Assembly (NCBI RefSeq): GCF_006874475.1
Contig: NZ_VIRM01000031.1
Span: forward strand, 1-64,000
From: Microbispora hainanensis
GTDB lineage: Bacteria > Actinomycetota > Actinomycetes > Streptosporangiales > Streptosporangiaceae
Length of the DNA stretch: 64,000 bases
Reading direction: 5' to 3'
Shown here piece by piece: positions 8,650 to 17,096 of this stretch. Positions within the stretch are counted from its first letter, which is position 1; each line of letters starts with the position of its first letter. Under the pieces are notes generated by a model, which worked only from the letters and a program-made list of their open reading frames with translations, was not told where the DNA came from and did no database searches. Both the position numbers and the translations under genes were made by a program.

Positions 8650-9570
8650 TCAGTCGCGGGCCAGGCCCATGAGCAGGCCGCCGGCCGAGACCGCCGGGCT
8701 GCTCGTCAGGAACAACGGTGTGCCCGCCTCGGGCGCCCGCACCTCGGCGAAGACCTCGCCCCAGACGTCGCTCATCGTTCCCAGCAGCCCGCCGGCCGGC
8801 ACCTGCTCCCCCACCGCCGCGGCGGGCTCCCACCAGCCCTCCCGGTCGGTGCGCAGCCAGTGCCATCCCTCGTGCAGGCGGGCCTCGCGCACCGGCCACG
8901 GCTCACCGTCGAGCACGCCGACGGTTCTGGCGATGTTGGTCAGCCCGGCCAGGTGGCGGTCGATCGCCGCCCGGTCGAGCAGGCCGTTCTGGCCCGACTC
9001 CGCGACGATCGCCGGGATGCCGGCGTCCGCCGCGGCCGCGCACGTGCTGCCCGCCACGGTCCGCGCCCGCGCGGCCTGCCTGACGACGTGCCCGGCGCCG
9101 TACGCCAGGGCGAGCTCCAGCGAGGCCGCCTCGACCGGCGACTCCTCGAAGATCGTGAACGGCTCCAGCGACTCGGGCAGGTCGCCCGCGTGCATGTCGA
9201 CGAGATAGTCGGAGCCGAGGACGAGCTCGGTGAAGACGTGGTGCGCGAGCACCCGCGTGAACGAGCCGCCCGGGTCGCCGGGGAAGCTCCGGTTCAGGTT
9301 CTCGCCGTCCACCGGGACGACGAACGGCGCCCTGGCCCAGAATCCCGGCACGTTCACCACGGGGACGACGACGATCCGCCCGGAGACGGCGGTGTCGTCG
9401 AGGTTCCGCACGAACTCGCGGACGGCCGCGATCGAGGCGTACTCGGCGCCGTGCACGCCGGACAGCACGGTGAGCCGCGGCCCGCCCCGGCGGCCCCGGA
9501 TGTCGAAGTACGGGATGTCGAGCCCGTCGGGGCCGAGGCCGGGGATGCTGAGAGTCCGCCGCTCGATCAT
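8650..9570 (-). CDS. Succinylglutamate desuccinylase/aspartoacylase-family zinc deacylase
   Basis: 306 residues. The zinc site is clear: SGVHGAEYASIAAV gives the His and Glu, and DYLVDMHAGD gives the second His. NVPGFWARAPFVVPVDGENLNRSFPG is the substrate-binding stretch, in which the Asn and Arg bind the carboxylate in aspartoacylase. The Glu of IVAESGQNG fits the catalytic position. A beta-rich C-terminal domain follows. Relatives remove acyl groups from N-acyl amino acids such as N-acetylaspartate and N-succinylglutamate. The start ATG overlaps the stop of the alpha/beta hydrolase gene (ATGA). In this operon it could release a free amino acid such as an aspartate derivative from an N-acyl precursor. 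Confidence 0.85.
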   Translation of the reverse strand: MIERRTLSIPGLGPDGLDIPYFDIRGRRGGPRLTVLSGVHGAEYASIAAVREFVRNLDDTAVSGRIVVVPVVNVPGFWARAPFVVPVDGENLNRSFPGDPGGSFTRVLAHHVFTELVLGSDYLVDMHAGDLPESLEPFTIFEESPVEAASLELALAYGAGHVVRQAARARTVAGSTCAAAADAGIPAIVAESGQNGLLDRAAIDRHLAGLTNIARTVGVLDGEPWPVREARLHEGWHWLRTDREGWWEPAAAVGEQVPAGGLLGTMSDVWGEVFAEVRAPEAGTPLFLTSSPAVSAGGLLMGLARD

Positions 9571-10424
9571 CGCGCGGCCGTTCCGAGGTCCGGCAGCGCC
9601 TCGGCGAGGAAGTCGCGCATCGTCCGCTGGAAGAGCTCCGCCTCCTCGATCTGCGGGGAGTGCCCGGACTTCTCGAAGACGACCAGCGTGGAGTCCGGGA
9701 TGAGGGAGGCGATCGTCTCCGACGACGACACGGGGGTCACCCAGTCGTGGCGGCCCACGGTGACGAGGGTGGGGCAGGTCACGGACGGAAGCTGCGGCTT
9801 GACGTCGTAGATCGGCGCGTTCTGCTGGAAGCACCAGTTGTGCGCCTCGTGGCGGTAGATGCCGGCCTCGACCCGCGCGGCCGCCTTCGCCGGGTCGTAC
9901 TCGTGGTCGTACAGCGGGATCAGTTCGGCCCAGCGGGCCTTCAGGTCGGCGTCGTCGCGGATATTGCCGCTCCAGTAGCGCTCGTAGTTCTCCCAGTCGA
10001 GCTCCACCCGAGTTTGCTTGCGCGCGTTCTCGTGGGCGAGCTCCAGGTTGGTCCGGTCCGGCGAGGTGTCGCGCAGGATCATCGCCCGCACCCGGTCCGG
10101 GTAGGCGATCGCGTACTCCATGGCGATGAATCCGCCGTAGGAGCCGCCCGCGATCACGATCGTCTCGGCGCCGGCCCACTCGCGAAGCGCGTCGACGTCG
10201 GCGGCCCACTGGGCGTGCGAGTAGGGCGGGACGCCCTCGCTCAGGCCGCAGCCGCGGGCGTCGAACACCACGACGCGGAACAGGTCGGACAGCGGGCCGA
10301 AGGTCGCCTTCGGCTCGGCCAGCGAGCCGATGCCCCCGCCGCCGTGGTGGGCGATCAGCACGGGGGCGCCCTCCTCGCCGAGGACCTCGACGTTGAGCCG
10401 GGCACCGTTGATGGTCACGAACAT
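9567..10424 (-). CDS. Alpha/beta hydrolase, proline iminopeptidase-like
   Basis: 285 residues from ATG 10424 (AAGGAG five bases upstream; the in-frame GTG at 10430 overlaps it). HHGGGGIGSL supplies the oxyanion loop, VVVFDARGCGLSEG is typical of prolyl aminopeptidases, GGSYGGFIAMEYA holds the nucleophile Ser, VGRHDWVTP the acid Asp and SGHSPQIEE the His. The lid is rich in Trp, Tyr and acidic residues. Likely substrates are small peptides or amides. Coupled to the deacylase downstream by ATGA and 36 bases from the DUF885 gene upstream. Confidence 0.85.
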   Translation of the reverse strand: MFVTINGARLNVEVLGEEGAPVLIAHHGGGGIGSLAEPKATFGPLSDLFRVVVFDARGCGLSEGVPPYSHAQWAADVDALREWAGAETIVIAGGSYGGFIAMEYAIAYPDRVRAMILRDTSPDRTNLELAHENARKQTRVELDWENYERYWSGNIRDDADLKARWAELIPLYDHEYDPAKAAARVEAGIYRHEAHNWCFQQNAPIYDVKPQLPSVTCPTLVTVGRHDWVTPVSSSETIASLIPDSTLVVFEKSGHSPQIEEAELFQRTMRDFLAEALPDLGTAAR

Positions 10425-10460
10425 GTGCACTCCTTGCTGAGGAAACGCGGGCGCCCCGGC

Positions 10461-12173
10461 TCAGGCCGCCGCGGAGTCGATCCAGGCGGTCACGATCTGG
10501 TCGAGCACGCCGAGGGGGACGGCGCCGTTGCCGAGCACCGTCCCGTGGAAGGCGCGGATGTCGAACCGGGATCCGAGCCGGGCCTCGGCCACGGCCCGGA
10601 GGCGGCGGATCTCGCGACGGCCGATCATGTACGCCAGCGCCTGCCCGGGCCAGGCGATGTAGCGGTCGATCTCGTTGCGGACGTTGGCCCGCGTCGTCGC
10701 GGTGTTGTCCCACATGAATTCCATGGCCTGCCGCCGCGACCAGCCGAGGTGGTGCATGCCCGTGTCCACCACCAGCCGGCAGGCGCGCAGCGCGTCGAAC
10801 GAGAGCATCCCCAACCGGGCGATGTCGGAGGTGTAGAGGCCCATCTCGTCGGCCAGCCGTTCGCTGTACAGGCCCCAGCCCTCGACGTACCCGCACACCT
10901 CGGCGTCCAGGAAGCGCCGGTACGCCGGAAGGTCCGTCAGGGTCTGCGCGGAGGCGATCTGCAGGTGGTGGCCGGGCGTGCTCTCGTGGAAGGCCAGTGC
11001 CTCGTACTCGTACACGAACCGTTCCTTCGGATCGGCCGTGAGGACGCAGTGGGCGCCGGGCCGGGACCCGTCGCCCGCCGGCGGCCGGTAGTGGGCGAGC
11101 GCGGCGTTGCCCGCCTCGATCGGGTTGATCTCCTCGATGACGCAATCGGCGATGTCGTACGCCGGGAACCAGTCGTCGCGCGCCTCCTCGGCCCGGCGCA
11201 GCGCGTCGGTCACCACGTCGACGATCTCGGCGGCCGAGCCGAACCGCAACGAGGGATCGTCCCGCAGCCGGGCCAGGATCTCGCCCACGTCGCTCGTGCC
11301 GAGCACCCGGCCGCCCAGCTCGGCCCATTCCTGTCGCAGCTCCGCGAGACAGTCGAGGCCGATCTGATGGATCTCCTCGGGAGACAGGTCCGTGGTGGTG
11401 TGGCGCCGCACCGCGGCCCGGTAGCCCTCCTCGCCACCGGGGACGAAGCGGACGCCGACCCGCTCGTCGGGCCGGGCCACGGGCAGCAGCTCGTCCCGGA
11501 GGCCGGCGAGCAGGCGCCGGAGCGCGGGACGGACCGACTCCTCGACGATGCGGGCCGCGCGCGCCCTGACGCTCCCCTCGTCGACGCCGGCCGGCAGCCG
11601 AAGGCCGAGCAGGGTGTCGTCGGCCAGGCTCAGCGAGAGGTGCCTGGTGAGCTGGTCGATGGCCTGGCCGACGCCGACGCGGGTCGGAACGCGCCCGTCC
11701 TCCTTGGCCGCCCGATAACGGTCGAGGATCGCGTCGATGAACGCGGGCAGGGCGCTCAGCCGCCGCAGGTACTGGTCGACGGCCGCGGCGTCGGTGAGGG
11801 ACGCGGCCGGGACCGACATGAACATCATCGCCTGCGGTGAGGAGTAGCCGTCCGCGGACGCCCCCGTCTCCCACAGGCCGTGCTCCAGGTCGGACCGTAC
11901 GCCCCAGGCGAGGCGGCCGAGCACGGCGTGGTTGATCCGGTCGGCCGGGTTCAGGCCGTCCGGGTCGATCTCCGCGAGCCGCCGTTCGATGTCCGCGATC
12001 TTCGCGGCGTCGGCGGCGGCGCCGGAGCGGCTGGGGTCGGGCACCAGCCCGTCGAAGCCCGAGACGCCGAGCAGCGTGGCGCTGAAGGGGTCGGCCGTGT
12101 GCTTCACCTGGAAGAACTCGTCGCTGAGCCGGGCGAGCCGGTCGTTCGCCGGGGGCTGGACTTCAGGAGTCAC
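10461..12173 (-). CDS. DUF885-family putative metallopeptidase
   Basis: 570 residues from GTG 12173 (AGAGG just upstream); an ATG at 12188 in the same frame lacks a ribosome-binding site. The DUF885 zinc motif HESTPGHHLQ is present, followed by EVCGYVEGWGLYSERLADE, RLVVDTGMHHLGWSRRQA and WPGQALAYMIGRREI, the usual order in this family. The protein is largely helical with no signal peptide, so cytoplasmic. Family members are treated as carboxypeptidase-like enzymes but few are characterised. It lies between two dipeptidase genes and an iminopeptidase-like gene, which supports a role in finishing peptide hydrolysis. Confidence 0.88.
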   Translation of the reverse strand: MTPEVQPPANDRLARLSDEFFQVKHTADPFSATLLGVSGFDGLVPDPSRSGAAADAAKIADIERRLAEIDPDGLNPADRINHAVLGRLAWGVRSDLEHGLWETGASADGYSSPQAMMFMSVPAASLTDAAAVDQYLRRLSALPAFIDAILDRYRAAKEDGRVPTRVGVGQAIDQLTRHLSLSLADDTLLGLRLPAGVDEGSVRARAARIVEESVRPALRRLLAGLRDELLPVARPDERVGVRFVPGGEEGYRAAVRRHTTTDLSPEEIHQIGLDCLAELRQEWAELGGRVLGTSDVGEILARLRDDPSLRFGSAAEIVDVVTDALRRAEEARDDWFPAYDIADCVIEEINPIEAGNAALAHYRPPAGDGSRPGAHCVLTADPKERFVYEYEALAFHESTPGHHLQIASAQTLTDLPAYRRFLDAEVCGYVEGWGLYSERLADEMGLYTSDIARLGMLSFDALRACRLVVDTGMHHLGWSRRQAMEFMWDNTATTRANVRNEIDRYIAWPGQALAYMIGRREIRRLRAVAEARLGSRFDIRAFHGTVLGNGAVPLGVLDQIVTAWIDSAAA

Positions 12174-12197
12174 TGATCCTCTTTCCATTCGGGAGGG

Positions 12198-13391
12198 TTA
12201 GGCCCAGATCCGCTCGAGCGCCCGGAGGATGTTGCCGCCGAGCACGGCCGTGATCTCGCTGTCGGAGAACCCTTCCTGGACGAGCAGGCCGCAGATGTTG
12301 TGGAAGTTCTCGGTCGGGTTCTCCAGCCCGTCGACGTACTCCACCTTCTCGAAGGAGGGGCCGCCGGGCGCGGCGGCGCCCACCTTGAGCAGGTGCCCGA
12401 AGACGGTGTGCAGGCCGACGTGGTCGCCATAGAGGGTGTCCGGCCCGAACGCGACGTGCTCGATGCCGACCAGGTCCAGGCAATACCGGAAGTGGTCCAT
12501 CACCGACAGGATCGTGTGCCGGGGATGGGCCTCGGACAGCGTCGTGTGGGGCGCCGCCGACATGCCGATGACGCCGCCGGTCTCGGCGACCGCGCGCAGG
12601 ACGTCGTCCGGCTTCATCCGCGGCGTGTCCCAGACCGCGCGCGCTCCCGCATGGGTCATGAACACCGGGCGCTCGCTCACGGCGCAGACGTCCAGGCCGG
12701 TCCGGTCGGAGGAGTGCGAGATGTCGATGGCCAGGCCGAGCCTGTTCATCCTGGCGACCGCGCGCCTGCCGAAGTCGGTCAGCCCGCCGTCGGTGGTCTC
12801 GTTCAGCCCGCTGCCGAGGGCGTTGGCGTCGGAGTAGGCGATGCCGATCTGCCGGAGGCCGAGGCCGTACAGGACGTCGAGCCGGTCGAGCTCGTTCTCG
12901 ATCGGCGTCGCCGCCTCCAGGCCGAACAGCAGCCCCACCTTGCCCGACCTGTGGGCGTGCTCGATGTCGTCCATCGTCCGGATCACGATCACGCCGGACT
13001 GGTGGGCGATGTCGGCCTGGCGCATGCCGAGGTCGGTGATGATGTCGAGCCAGCGCCACGGGGCGTTGCCGGTGACGCAGGCGGTGCCGTCCATCATGTT
13101 GTCGAACACGACGGTCATGCCCGACGCGAGGAGCCCGGCGAACGCGGTGTGCTGGCGTCCGGTCCTGTTGTATTCCGGCGTCTGCCGCATGTCGGCGGGG
13201 AACCGCACGGGATGGTCGTGCAGGCTGATCACGATGTTGTCCCGCAGCAGCCGCTCGGCCCGTTCCCGCTCCAGCTCGCTCAGGCCGCCGGCGTACGGCG
13301 GCACGCGGCCGAACTCGGGGGCCAGCTCGATGGCCGGGAAGTCGACGCCGGGCGTGAGATAGCCGTACGACTCGTAGACGCCCGCCGTCAC
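12198..13391 (-). CDS. M19 membrane-dipeptidase-family enzyme
   Basis: 397 residues from GTG 13391, which overlaps the preceding stop as GTGA. SLHDHPVRFP carries the His-x-Asp-like metal pair, GLEAATPIE the bridging Glu region, IDISHSSD the next His, VFMTHAGARAV a further His and HVAFGPDTLYGDH the catalytic Asp region. This is the order seen in renal and bacterial M19 dipeptidases, which accept L-D and D-containing dipeptides. No signal peptide, so it acts in the cytoplasm. Being coupled to an M20 dipeptidase suggests sequential use on imported peptides. Confidence 0.85.
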   Translation of the reverse strand: MTAGVYESYGYLTPGVDFPAIELAPEFGRVPPYAGGLSELERERAERLLRDNIVISLHDHPVRFPADMRQTPEYNRTGRQHTAFAGLLASGMTVVFDNMMDGTACVTGNAPWRWLDIITDLGMRQADIAHQSGVIVIRTMDDIEHAHRSGKVGLLFGLEAATPIENELDRLDVLYGLGLRQIGIAYSDANALGSGLNETTDGGLTDFGRRAVARMNRLGLAIDISHSSDRTGLDVCAVSERPVFMTHAGARAVWDTPRMKPDDVLRAVAETGGVIGMSAAPHTTLSEAHPRHTILSVMDHFRYCLDLVGIEHVAFGPDTLYGDHVGLHTVFGHLLKVGAAAPGGPSFEKVEYVDGLENPTENFHNICGLLVQEGFSDSEITAVLGGNILRALERIWA

Positions 13392-14785
13392 CGCGTGCCG
13401 TCCCTGTGCACCGGCGCCAGCCGGTGCGGCCCGTCGGCGAGCAGCCGCCACAGCCGCTCCCAGGCGCGCATCCCCTCGCGCAGCCGGGAGATCCGCATGA
13501 ACTCGTTCGGCGCGTGCAGGTTCTCGTCGGCGGTGGAGAAGGAGAAGAACAGCGTCTTCGCGCCGAGGACCTCCTCGAACAGGGCCGTCGCGGGCAGGGT
13601 CCCCGCGATGACGGCCAGCAGGACGTCCTGGCCCGGGTAGACGTGCGCGAGCGCCTCGGTGGCGGCGCGGATCGCCGGGTGATCGGCGGGGATCGTGTAC
13701 GCGGGCACCCCGCCCTCGTCGGGGCGGACGGCGACGCGTACGCCGGGGATCTTCTGGGCGAGCACATGGTCGGTGATCGCCTGGAGCACCCGCTCCGGGC
13801 GCTGGCCCGGCACGAGCCGGCAGGAGATGTGGGCGGTCGCGACGTGCGGGATCACCGTGTATTTGCCACCGGTCAGGACACCGTTGATCTCCAGGGTGGG
13901 CCGCTCCCACAGCCGCTCCAGCGTGCTGTAGCCGGCCTCGCCGAAGAGGGCGTCGAGACCCAGGTCGTCCCGGTAGCGGTCGTCGTCGAACGGCACCGCC
14001 GCGATGGCGGCGCGGCGCTCGTCGCTCAGCTCGGGGATGCCGTCGTAGAAGCCGTCGACCGCGACCCGGCCGTCGGCCGTGTGCAGGCCGGCCAGGATCT
14101 CGCTCAGGGCGTGCACCGGGTTGGCGACGGTGCCGCCGTAACGCCCGGAGTGCAGGTCGGTGGCGGCGCCGCCGACCTCGACGGTGAGCGTCACCAGGCC
14201 CTTGGACGCGATCGACAGCGAGGGCTCGCTCGGCCGCCACATCGCCCCGTCGGCCGAGATGACCAGGTCGGCCGCGAGCTCGTCCGCGTGCTCGCGCAGG
14301 TAGGCGGGCAGGTGGGGGCTGCCGATCTCCTCCTCTCCTTCGAAGAGGAACTTGACGTTCAGCGGCAGCGCGCCCTCCTGCTCGATGAACGCCTGTGCGA
14401 CCTTGAGCACGATGAAGACCGGGCCCTTGTCGTCGGTGACCCCGCGCCCGCGGATCACGTCGCCGTCGACGCGCAGCTCGAACGGCGGGGTGCGCCACTC
14501 GGCGGGATCGCCGGTCGGCTGCACGTCGTAGTGGCCGTAGACCAGGATGGTGGGGGCGCCGGGCGCCCCGAGCCACTCGCCCCGGACGATGGGGTGACCT
14601 TCCGTGGCGACGACCCGTCCGCCGGCGAAGGACAACTGGGCCGCGAGCCATTCGGCCGCGGTCCGCATGGTCTCCGCGGAGGCGTCCCGGCTCACGCTGG
14701 GCACCGCGACGTACGCGGCGAGCTCGTCGAGGTAGGCGGCGGTCGAATCGAAGTCGGTCGAATCAAAAGAGAGCATGTCCACCAT
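13388..14785 (-). CDS. M20-family dipeptidase
   Basis: 465 residues. YGHYDVQP gives the first metal His and catalytic Asp, RGVTDDKGP the bridging Asp, LFEGEEEIGSP the catalytic Glu-Glu, and FFSFSTADENLHAPNEF the final His. VGGAATDLHSGRYGG marks the dimerisation lid. This is the dipeptidase branch related to carnosinases. Start codons at 14785 and 14776 are both possible; neither has a strong ribosome-binding site and both overlap the end of the SDR gene, so translation is probably coupled. It hydrolyses dipeptides in the cytoplasm. Confidence 0.88.
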   Translation of the reverse strand: MVDMLSFDSTDFDSTAAYLDELAAYVAVPSVSRDASAETMRTAAEWLAAQLSFAGGRVVATEGHPIVRGEWLGAPGAPTILVYGHYDVQPTGDPAEWRTPPFELRVDGDVIRGRGVTDDKGPVFIVLKVAQAFIEQEGALPLNVKFLFEGEEEIGSPHLPAYLREHADELAADLVISADGAMWRPSEPSLSIASKGLVTLTVEVGGAATDLHSGRYGGTVANPVHALSEILAGLHTADGRVAVDGFYDGIPELSDERRAAIAAVPFDDDRYRDDLGLDALFGEAGYSTLERLWERPTLEINGVLTGGKYTVIPHVATAHISCRLVPGQRPERVLQAITDHVLAQKIPGVRVAVRPDEGGVPAYTIPADHPAIRAATEALAHVYPGQDVLLAVIAGTLPATALFEEVLGAKTLFFSFSTADENLHAPNEFMRISRLREGMRAWERLWRLLADGPHRLAPVHRDGTR

Positions 14786-15461
14786 CAATCGAGAGGGTCT
14801 GACCGGTGATCCAGGATGAGGATTCGGAGACGAAGAACCGGACGCCGTGCGCGATGTCCTCCGGCCGGCCGAGCCGGCGTACGGCGATGCCGTCGACGAG
14901 CGCGGCCTGCCCCTGCTCGCCGTAGCTCTCCCACTGCTGGATCGTCGTGGGGTTGGACAGGACGAACCCCGGCGCGATGCAGTTGACCGTGATGCCGAAC
15001 CGTCCTAGCTCGTGCGCCATCTGCCGGGTGAAGCCGATCTGCCCGGCCTTCGCGCTGGCGTAGGCCTGGATGCCGGTCAGGCTGACGCTGCGGCCCGCGC
15101 CCGACGAGATGTTCACGATGCGGCCGGAGCCGCGCCGCTTCATGCCCGGCACCGCCGCCCTGGTGCACAGGAACGTGCTGGTGAGGTTGGCCGCGACCAC
15201 GGCGGACCAGTCCTCGTCGCCGATCTCCTCCAGCGGGTGGTGGACCTGGCCGACCACGCCGCCGGCGTTGTTGACCAGGATGTCGACGTCGCCGATCTCG
15301 GTGAAGAAGGCGTTGACCGCGGACGAGTCGGTGACGTCCACCGTGTCCTTGTCGACGCCGTGCACCCGGACCCCGTCCGCCTCGAGCGCGGCGGCGATGG
15401 CCGCCCCGATCCCGTGGGCCGTGCCGGTGACGACGGCGACCCTGTCCCTGGCTTCCGTCAC
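14763..15461 (-). CDS. Short-chain dehydrogenase/reductase (SDR)
   Basis: 232 residues from GTG 15461, giving a GTGA overlap with the creatininase-family gene; ATG 15473 is an alternative. It is a classical SDR: TGTAHGIG is the cofactor-binding glycine motif, NNAGG follows, Ser lies in VNISSGAG and Tyr/Lys in YASAKAG. The C-terminal SSWITGQTLSIDGG is standard. An Asp after the second strand (HGVDKD) suggests NAD rather than NADP. It could oxidise or reduce a hydroxy or keto intermediate produced by the hydrolases around it; the substrate is not evident. Confidence 0.85.
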   Translation of the reverse strand: MTEARDRVAVVTGTAHGIGAAIAAALEADGVRVHGVDKDTVDVTDSSAVNAFFTEIGDVDILVNNAGGVVGQVHHPLEEIGDEDWSAVVAANLTSTFLCTRAAVPGMKRRGSGRIVNISSGAGRSVSLTGIQAYASAKAGQIGFTRQMAHELGRFGITVNCIAPGFVLSNPTTIQQWESYGEQGQAALVDGIAVRRLGRPEDIAHGVRFFVSESSSWITGQTLSIDGGHALF

Positions 15462-16171
15462 TGGTCGAGCCATCCCTTCTCGAGCAGCTCGCGGACCTCG
15501 GCCACGCCGGCGTCCCACACGACCTGCATGTCCTCGTCGCTGCGCTGGTAGGCCCCGCCCAGGCTTCCGTCCGGGGAAAGCTCCCTCATCTCGCGCGCGG
15601 TCACGTTGTCGGCCAGCGACCTGGGGAGGACAGGCGCGCTGCCGCCGGGGATCTCGGCGCCGGCGACCCTGGTCCAGGCGAAGTTCTCCAGCCAGGAGCC
15701 GTGAAACTGGTCGTCGTCGAACCGGGACGCCGCCTCCGCCGTCTTCGGGGCGTTGTACCAGCTGTGGAACAGCACCTCCACGCGTTCGTCGCGCGGCGCG
15801 CACACCCATTCGCGGATGAGGCCGGCGACGGGGGCGTTGCCGCCATGGCCGTTGATCACCGCGATCCGCCGGAACCCCTGGGATGCCAGGCAGTCCAGCA
15901 GGTCGCGGATCACCTCGATGTACGTGCTCATCCGCAGGCTCATGCTGCCCGGATACTCCACGAAGTACGGCGCCATGCCGAACGGCAGGACCGGCAGGAC
16001 CGGAACGCCGAGCGGCTCGGCCGCCTCCACCGACACACGCTCGGCAAGCAAGGCGTCCGTCCCGAGCGAGAGATACCCGTGCTGCTCGGTCGATCCGACC
16101 GGGAGCACGATGCGATCGTCGCGTTGGAGGTAGTCGGCTATCTGCATCCAGTTGCTGTCGAAGACCCGCAC
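15458..16171 (-). CDS. Creatininase-family amidohydrolase
   Basis: 237 residues, first gene of the operon. VGSTEQHGYLSLGTDALLAE provides the first metal ligands (Glu, His, Asp), INGHGGN the next His/Asn set and FHGSWLENF a helix with the catalytic Glu. Family members open cyclic amides (creatinine) or cleave C-terminal amide-type bonds (as MftE does in mycofactocin maturation). Here it may start the breakdown by opening a ring or cutting an unusual amide. The GTG start lies 35 bases downstream of a recognisable promoter. Confidence 0.85.
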   Translation of the reverse strand: MRVFDSNWMQIADYLQRDDRIVLPVGSTEQHGYLSLGTDALLAERVSVEAAEPLGVPVLPVLPFGMAPYFVEYPGSMSLRMSTYIEVIRDLLDCLASQGFRRIAVINGHGGNAPVAGLIREWVCAPRDERVEVLFHSWYNAPKTAEAASRFDDDQFHGSWLENFAWTRVAGAEIPGGSAPVLPRSLADNVTAREMRELSPDGSLGGAYQRSDEDMQVVWDAGVAEVRELLEKGWLDQ

Positions 16172-16205
16172 CGGTCCTCACACTCCGTTCGATGATGCGA
16201 AGTGA

Positions 16206-16233
16206 AACCTATGTCGACCTTGACGGTGGTCAA
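16206..16233 (-). promoter_or_regulatory. Promoter of the creatininase-led operon
   Basis: Reading leftward: TTGACC (16233-16228), a 16-base spacer, then TAGGTT (16211-16206), 35 bases before the GTG start. The -35 region is embedded in ACAGTTGACC, and ACAGTTGA also occurs upstream of the importer operon at 27006-27013. The 250-base region between this operon and the Lrp gene holds nothing else obvious. Confidence 0.55.
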
Positions 16234-16423
16234 CTGTAAGGGAAGTTTCGTCTCATACTAACCATTTGCCCGACGAATGCCAGGCTTTCACTGCAAACGC
16301 ATTCGGTTCGCCTGTCCGCGGCGTCCGTCCCGCAGCGCGATGTGGCAACCGTCATACGGTGACTTCGGCGGCGGTGCGCTTTCCGTGCTCCATCCGTGTC
16401 CCCGGCCGGGTAGCCTTCCCGCC

Positions 16424-16993
16424 ATGCCCCCTCGCCGTCGTTCCCCTGCTTCGCATTCCTCGGCCGCTCCCCTGCGTGCCGTCGCCGACGTGTCCGTCCC
16501 GGCGCCTCCGGTCCCGCTCGACGATGTAGACCGGCAGATACTCGTGCTGCTCAGCCAGGACTCCAGGCGCTCGCAGCGGGCGCTCGCCCGTGAGCTCGGC
16601 ATGTCCGCCCCCGCGGTCGGAGAGCGCATCGCACGGCTGGAGCGTCTCGGGGTGATCCAGGGGTACGGCGTGCGCGTGGACTGGAGCGCCGCGGGCTATC
16701 CGATGACCGTGTACCTGATCATCACGGCGGTCCAGGGCTACCAGCAGCAGGACCTCGTCCAGCAGCTCTCCGTGATCCCCGAGCTGGAAGCGCTCGACAT
16801 CGTCACCGGCGCCATGGACATGCTCGCCCGGCTCCGCGTGCGTGACCACCTGCATCTGCGGCAGCTGCTCATGGACTGCATCTGGCAGATCGAGGGCGTG
16901 CAGCGCACCGAGACCGCGCTGAGCCTGGTGGAGATAGAGCCGAAGAACCTGGTGGCCGACCTGCTGTCGGCCCCGCCCGGCGAGCCGGCCTGA
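16424..16993 (+). CDS. Lrp/AsnC-family transcription regulator
   Basis: 189 residues from ATG 16424; the recognisable domain starts at PLDDVDRQILVLLSQDSRRS, so the first 35 or so residues are an unusual Pro/Ser-rich lead and a later start is possible. The winged-helix part includes QRALARELGMSAPAVGERIA (recognition helix) and RLERLGVIQGYGV. The C-terminal RAM ligand-binding domain has IVTGAMDMLARLRVRD. Family members sense amino acids. It is transcribed away from the creatininase operon and converges with the importer operon, so it is the natural candidate controller of both. Confidence 0.88.
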   Translation: MPPRRRSPASHSSAAPLRAVADVSVPAPPVPLDDVDRQILVLLSQDSRRSQRALARELGMSAPAVGERIARLERLGVIQGYGVRVDWSAAGYPMTVYLIITAVQGYQQQDLVQQLSVIPELEALDIVTGAMDMLARLRVRDHLHLRQLLMDCIWQIEGVQRTETALSLVEIEPKNLVADLLSAPPGEPA

Positions 16994-17009
16994 GCGGCCC
17001 GGCCGGCTC
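16982..17009 (+). terminator. Terminator hairpin overlapping the end of the Lrp gene
   Basis: 9-bp arms GAGCCGGCC (16982-16990) and GGCCGGCTC (17001-17009) around a 10-base loop that contains the TGA stop of the Lrp gene. Confidence 0.6.
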
Positions 17010-17023
17010 ACCGGGATCGTGTG

Positions 17024-17069
17024 GAGGTCCGTGTGCCCGAAGGCGTTCCGGGGGCGGGTCACGGACCTC
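17024..17069 (-). terminator. Terminator hairpin of the importer/methylaspartate operon
   Basis: Perfect 10-bp arms GAGGTCCGTG (17024-17033) and CACGGACCTC (17060-17069), with an inner CCCG/CGGG pairing inside the loop. It lies 28 bases beyond the stop of the CoA-transferase gene, the last gene of the leftward operon. Confidence 0.65.
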
Positions 17070-17096
17070 GCGGCGGCGTGGCCATCCTGGGCGGTC

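Noticed and set aside
9660-11840. 726-codon plus-strand frame opposite the hydrolase and DUF885 genes
   Set aside because: Asp/Val/Arg-rich mirror frame without domains, antisense to two well-supported genes.
8650-11874. Very long minus-strand frame upstream of the aspartoacylase-like gene
   Set aside because: Only its last 306 codons are protein-like. The rest is out of frame with the hydrolase and DUF885 genes, so I started the gene at the ATGA overlap.
16982-17069. A small RNA gene between the Lrp and CoA-transferase genes
   Set aside because: The two hairpins are each placed as expected for terminators of the converging genes and no promoter is visible.
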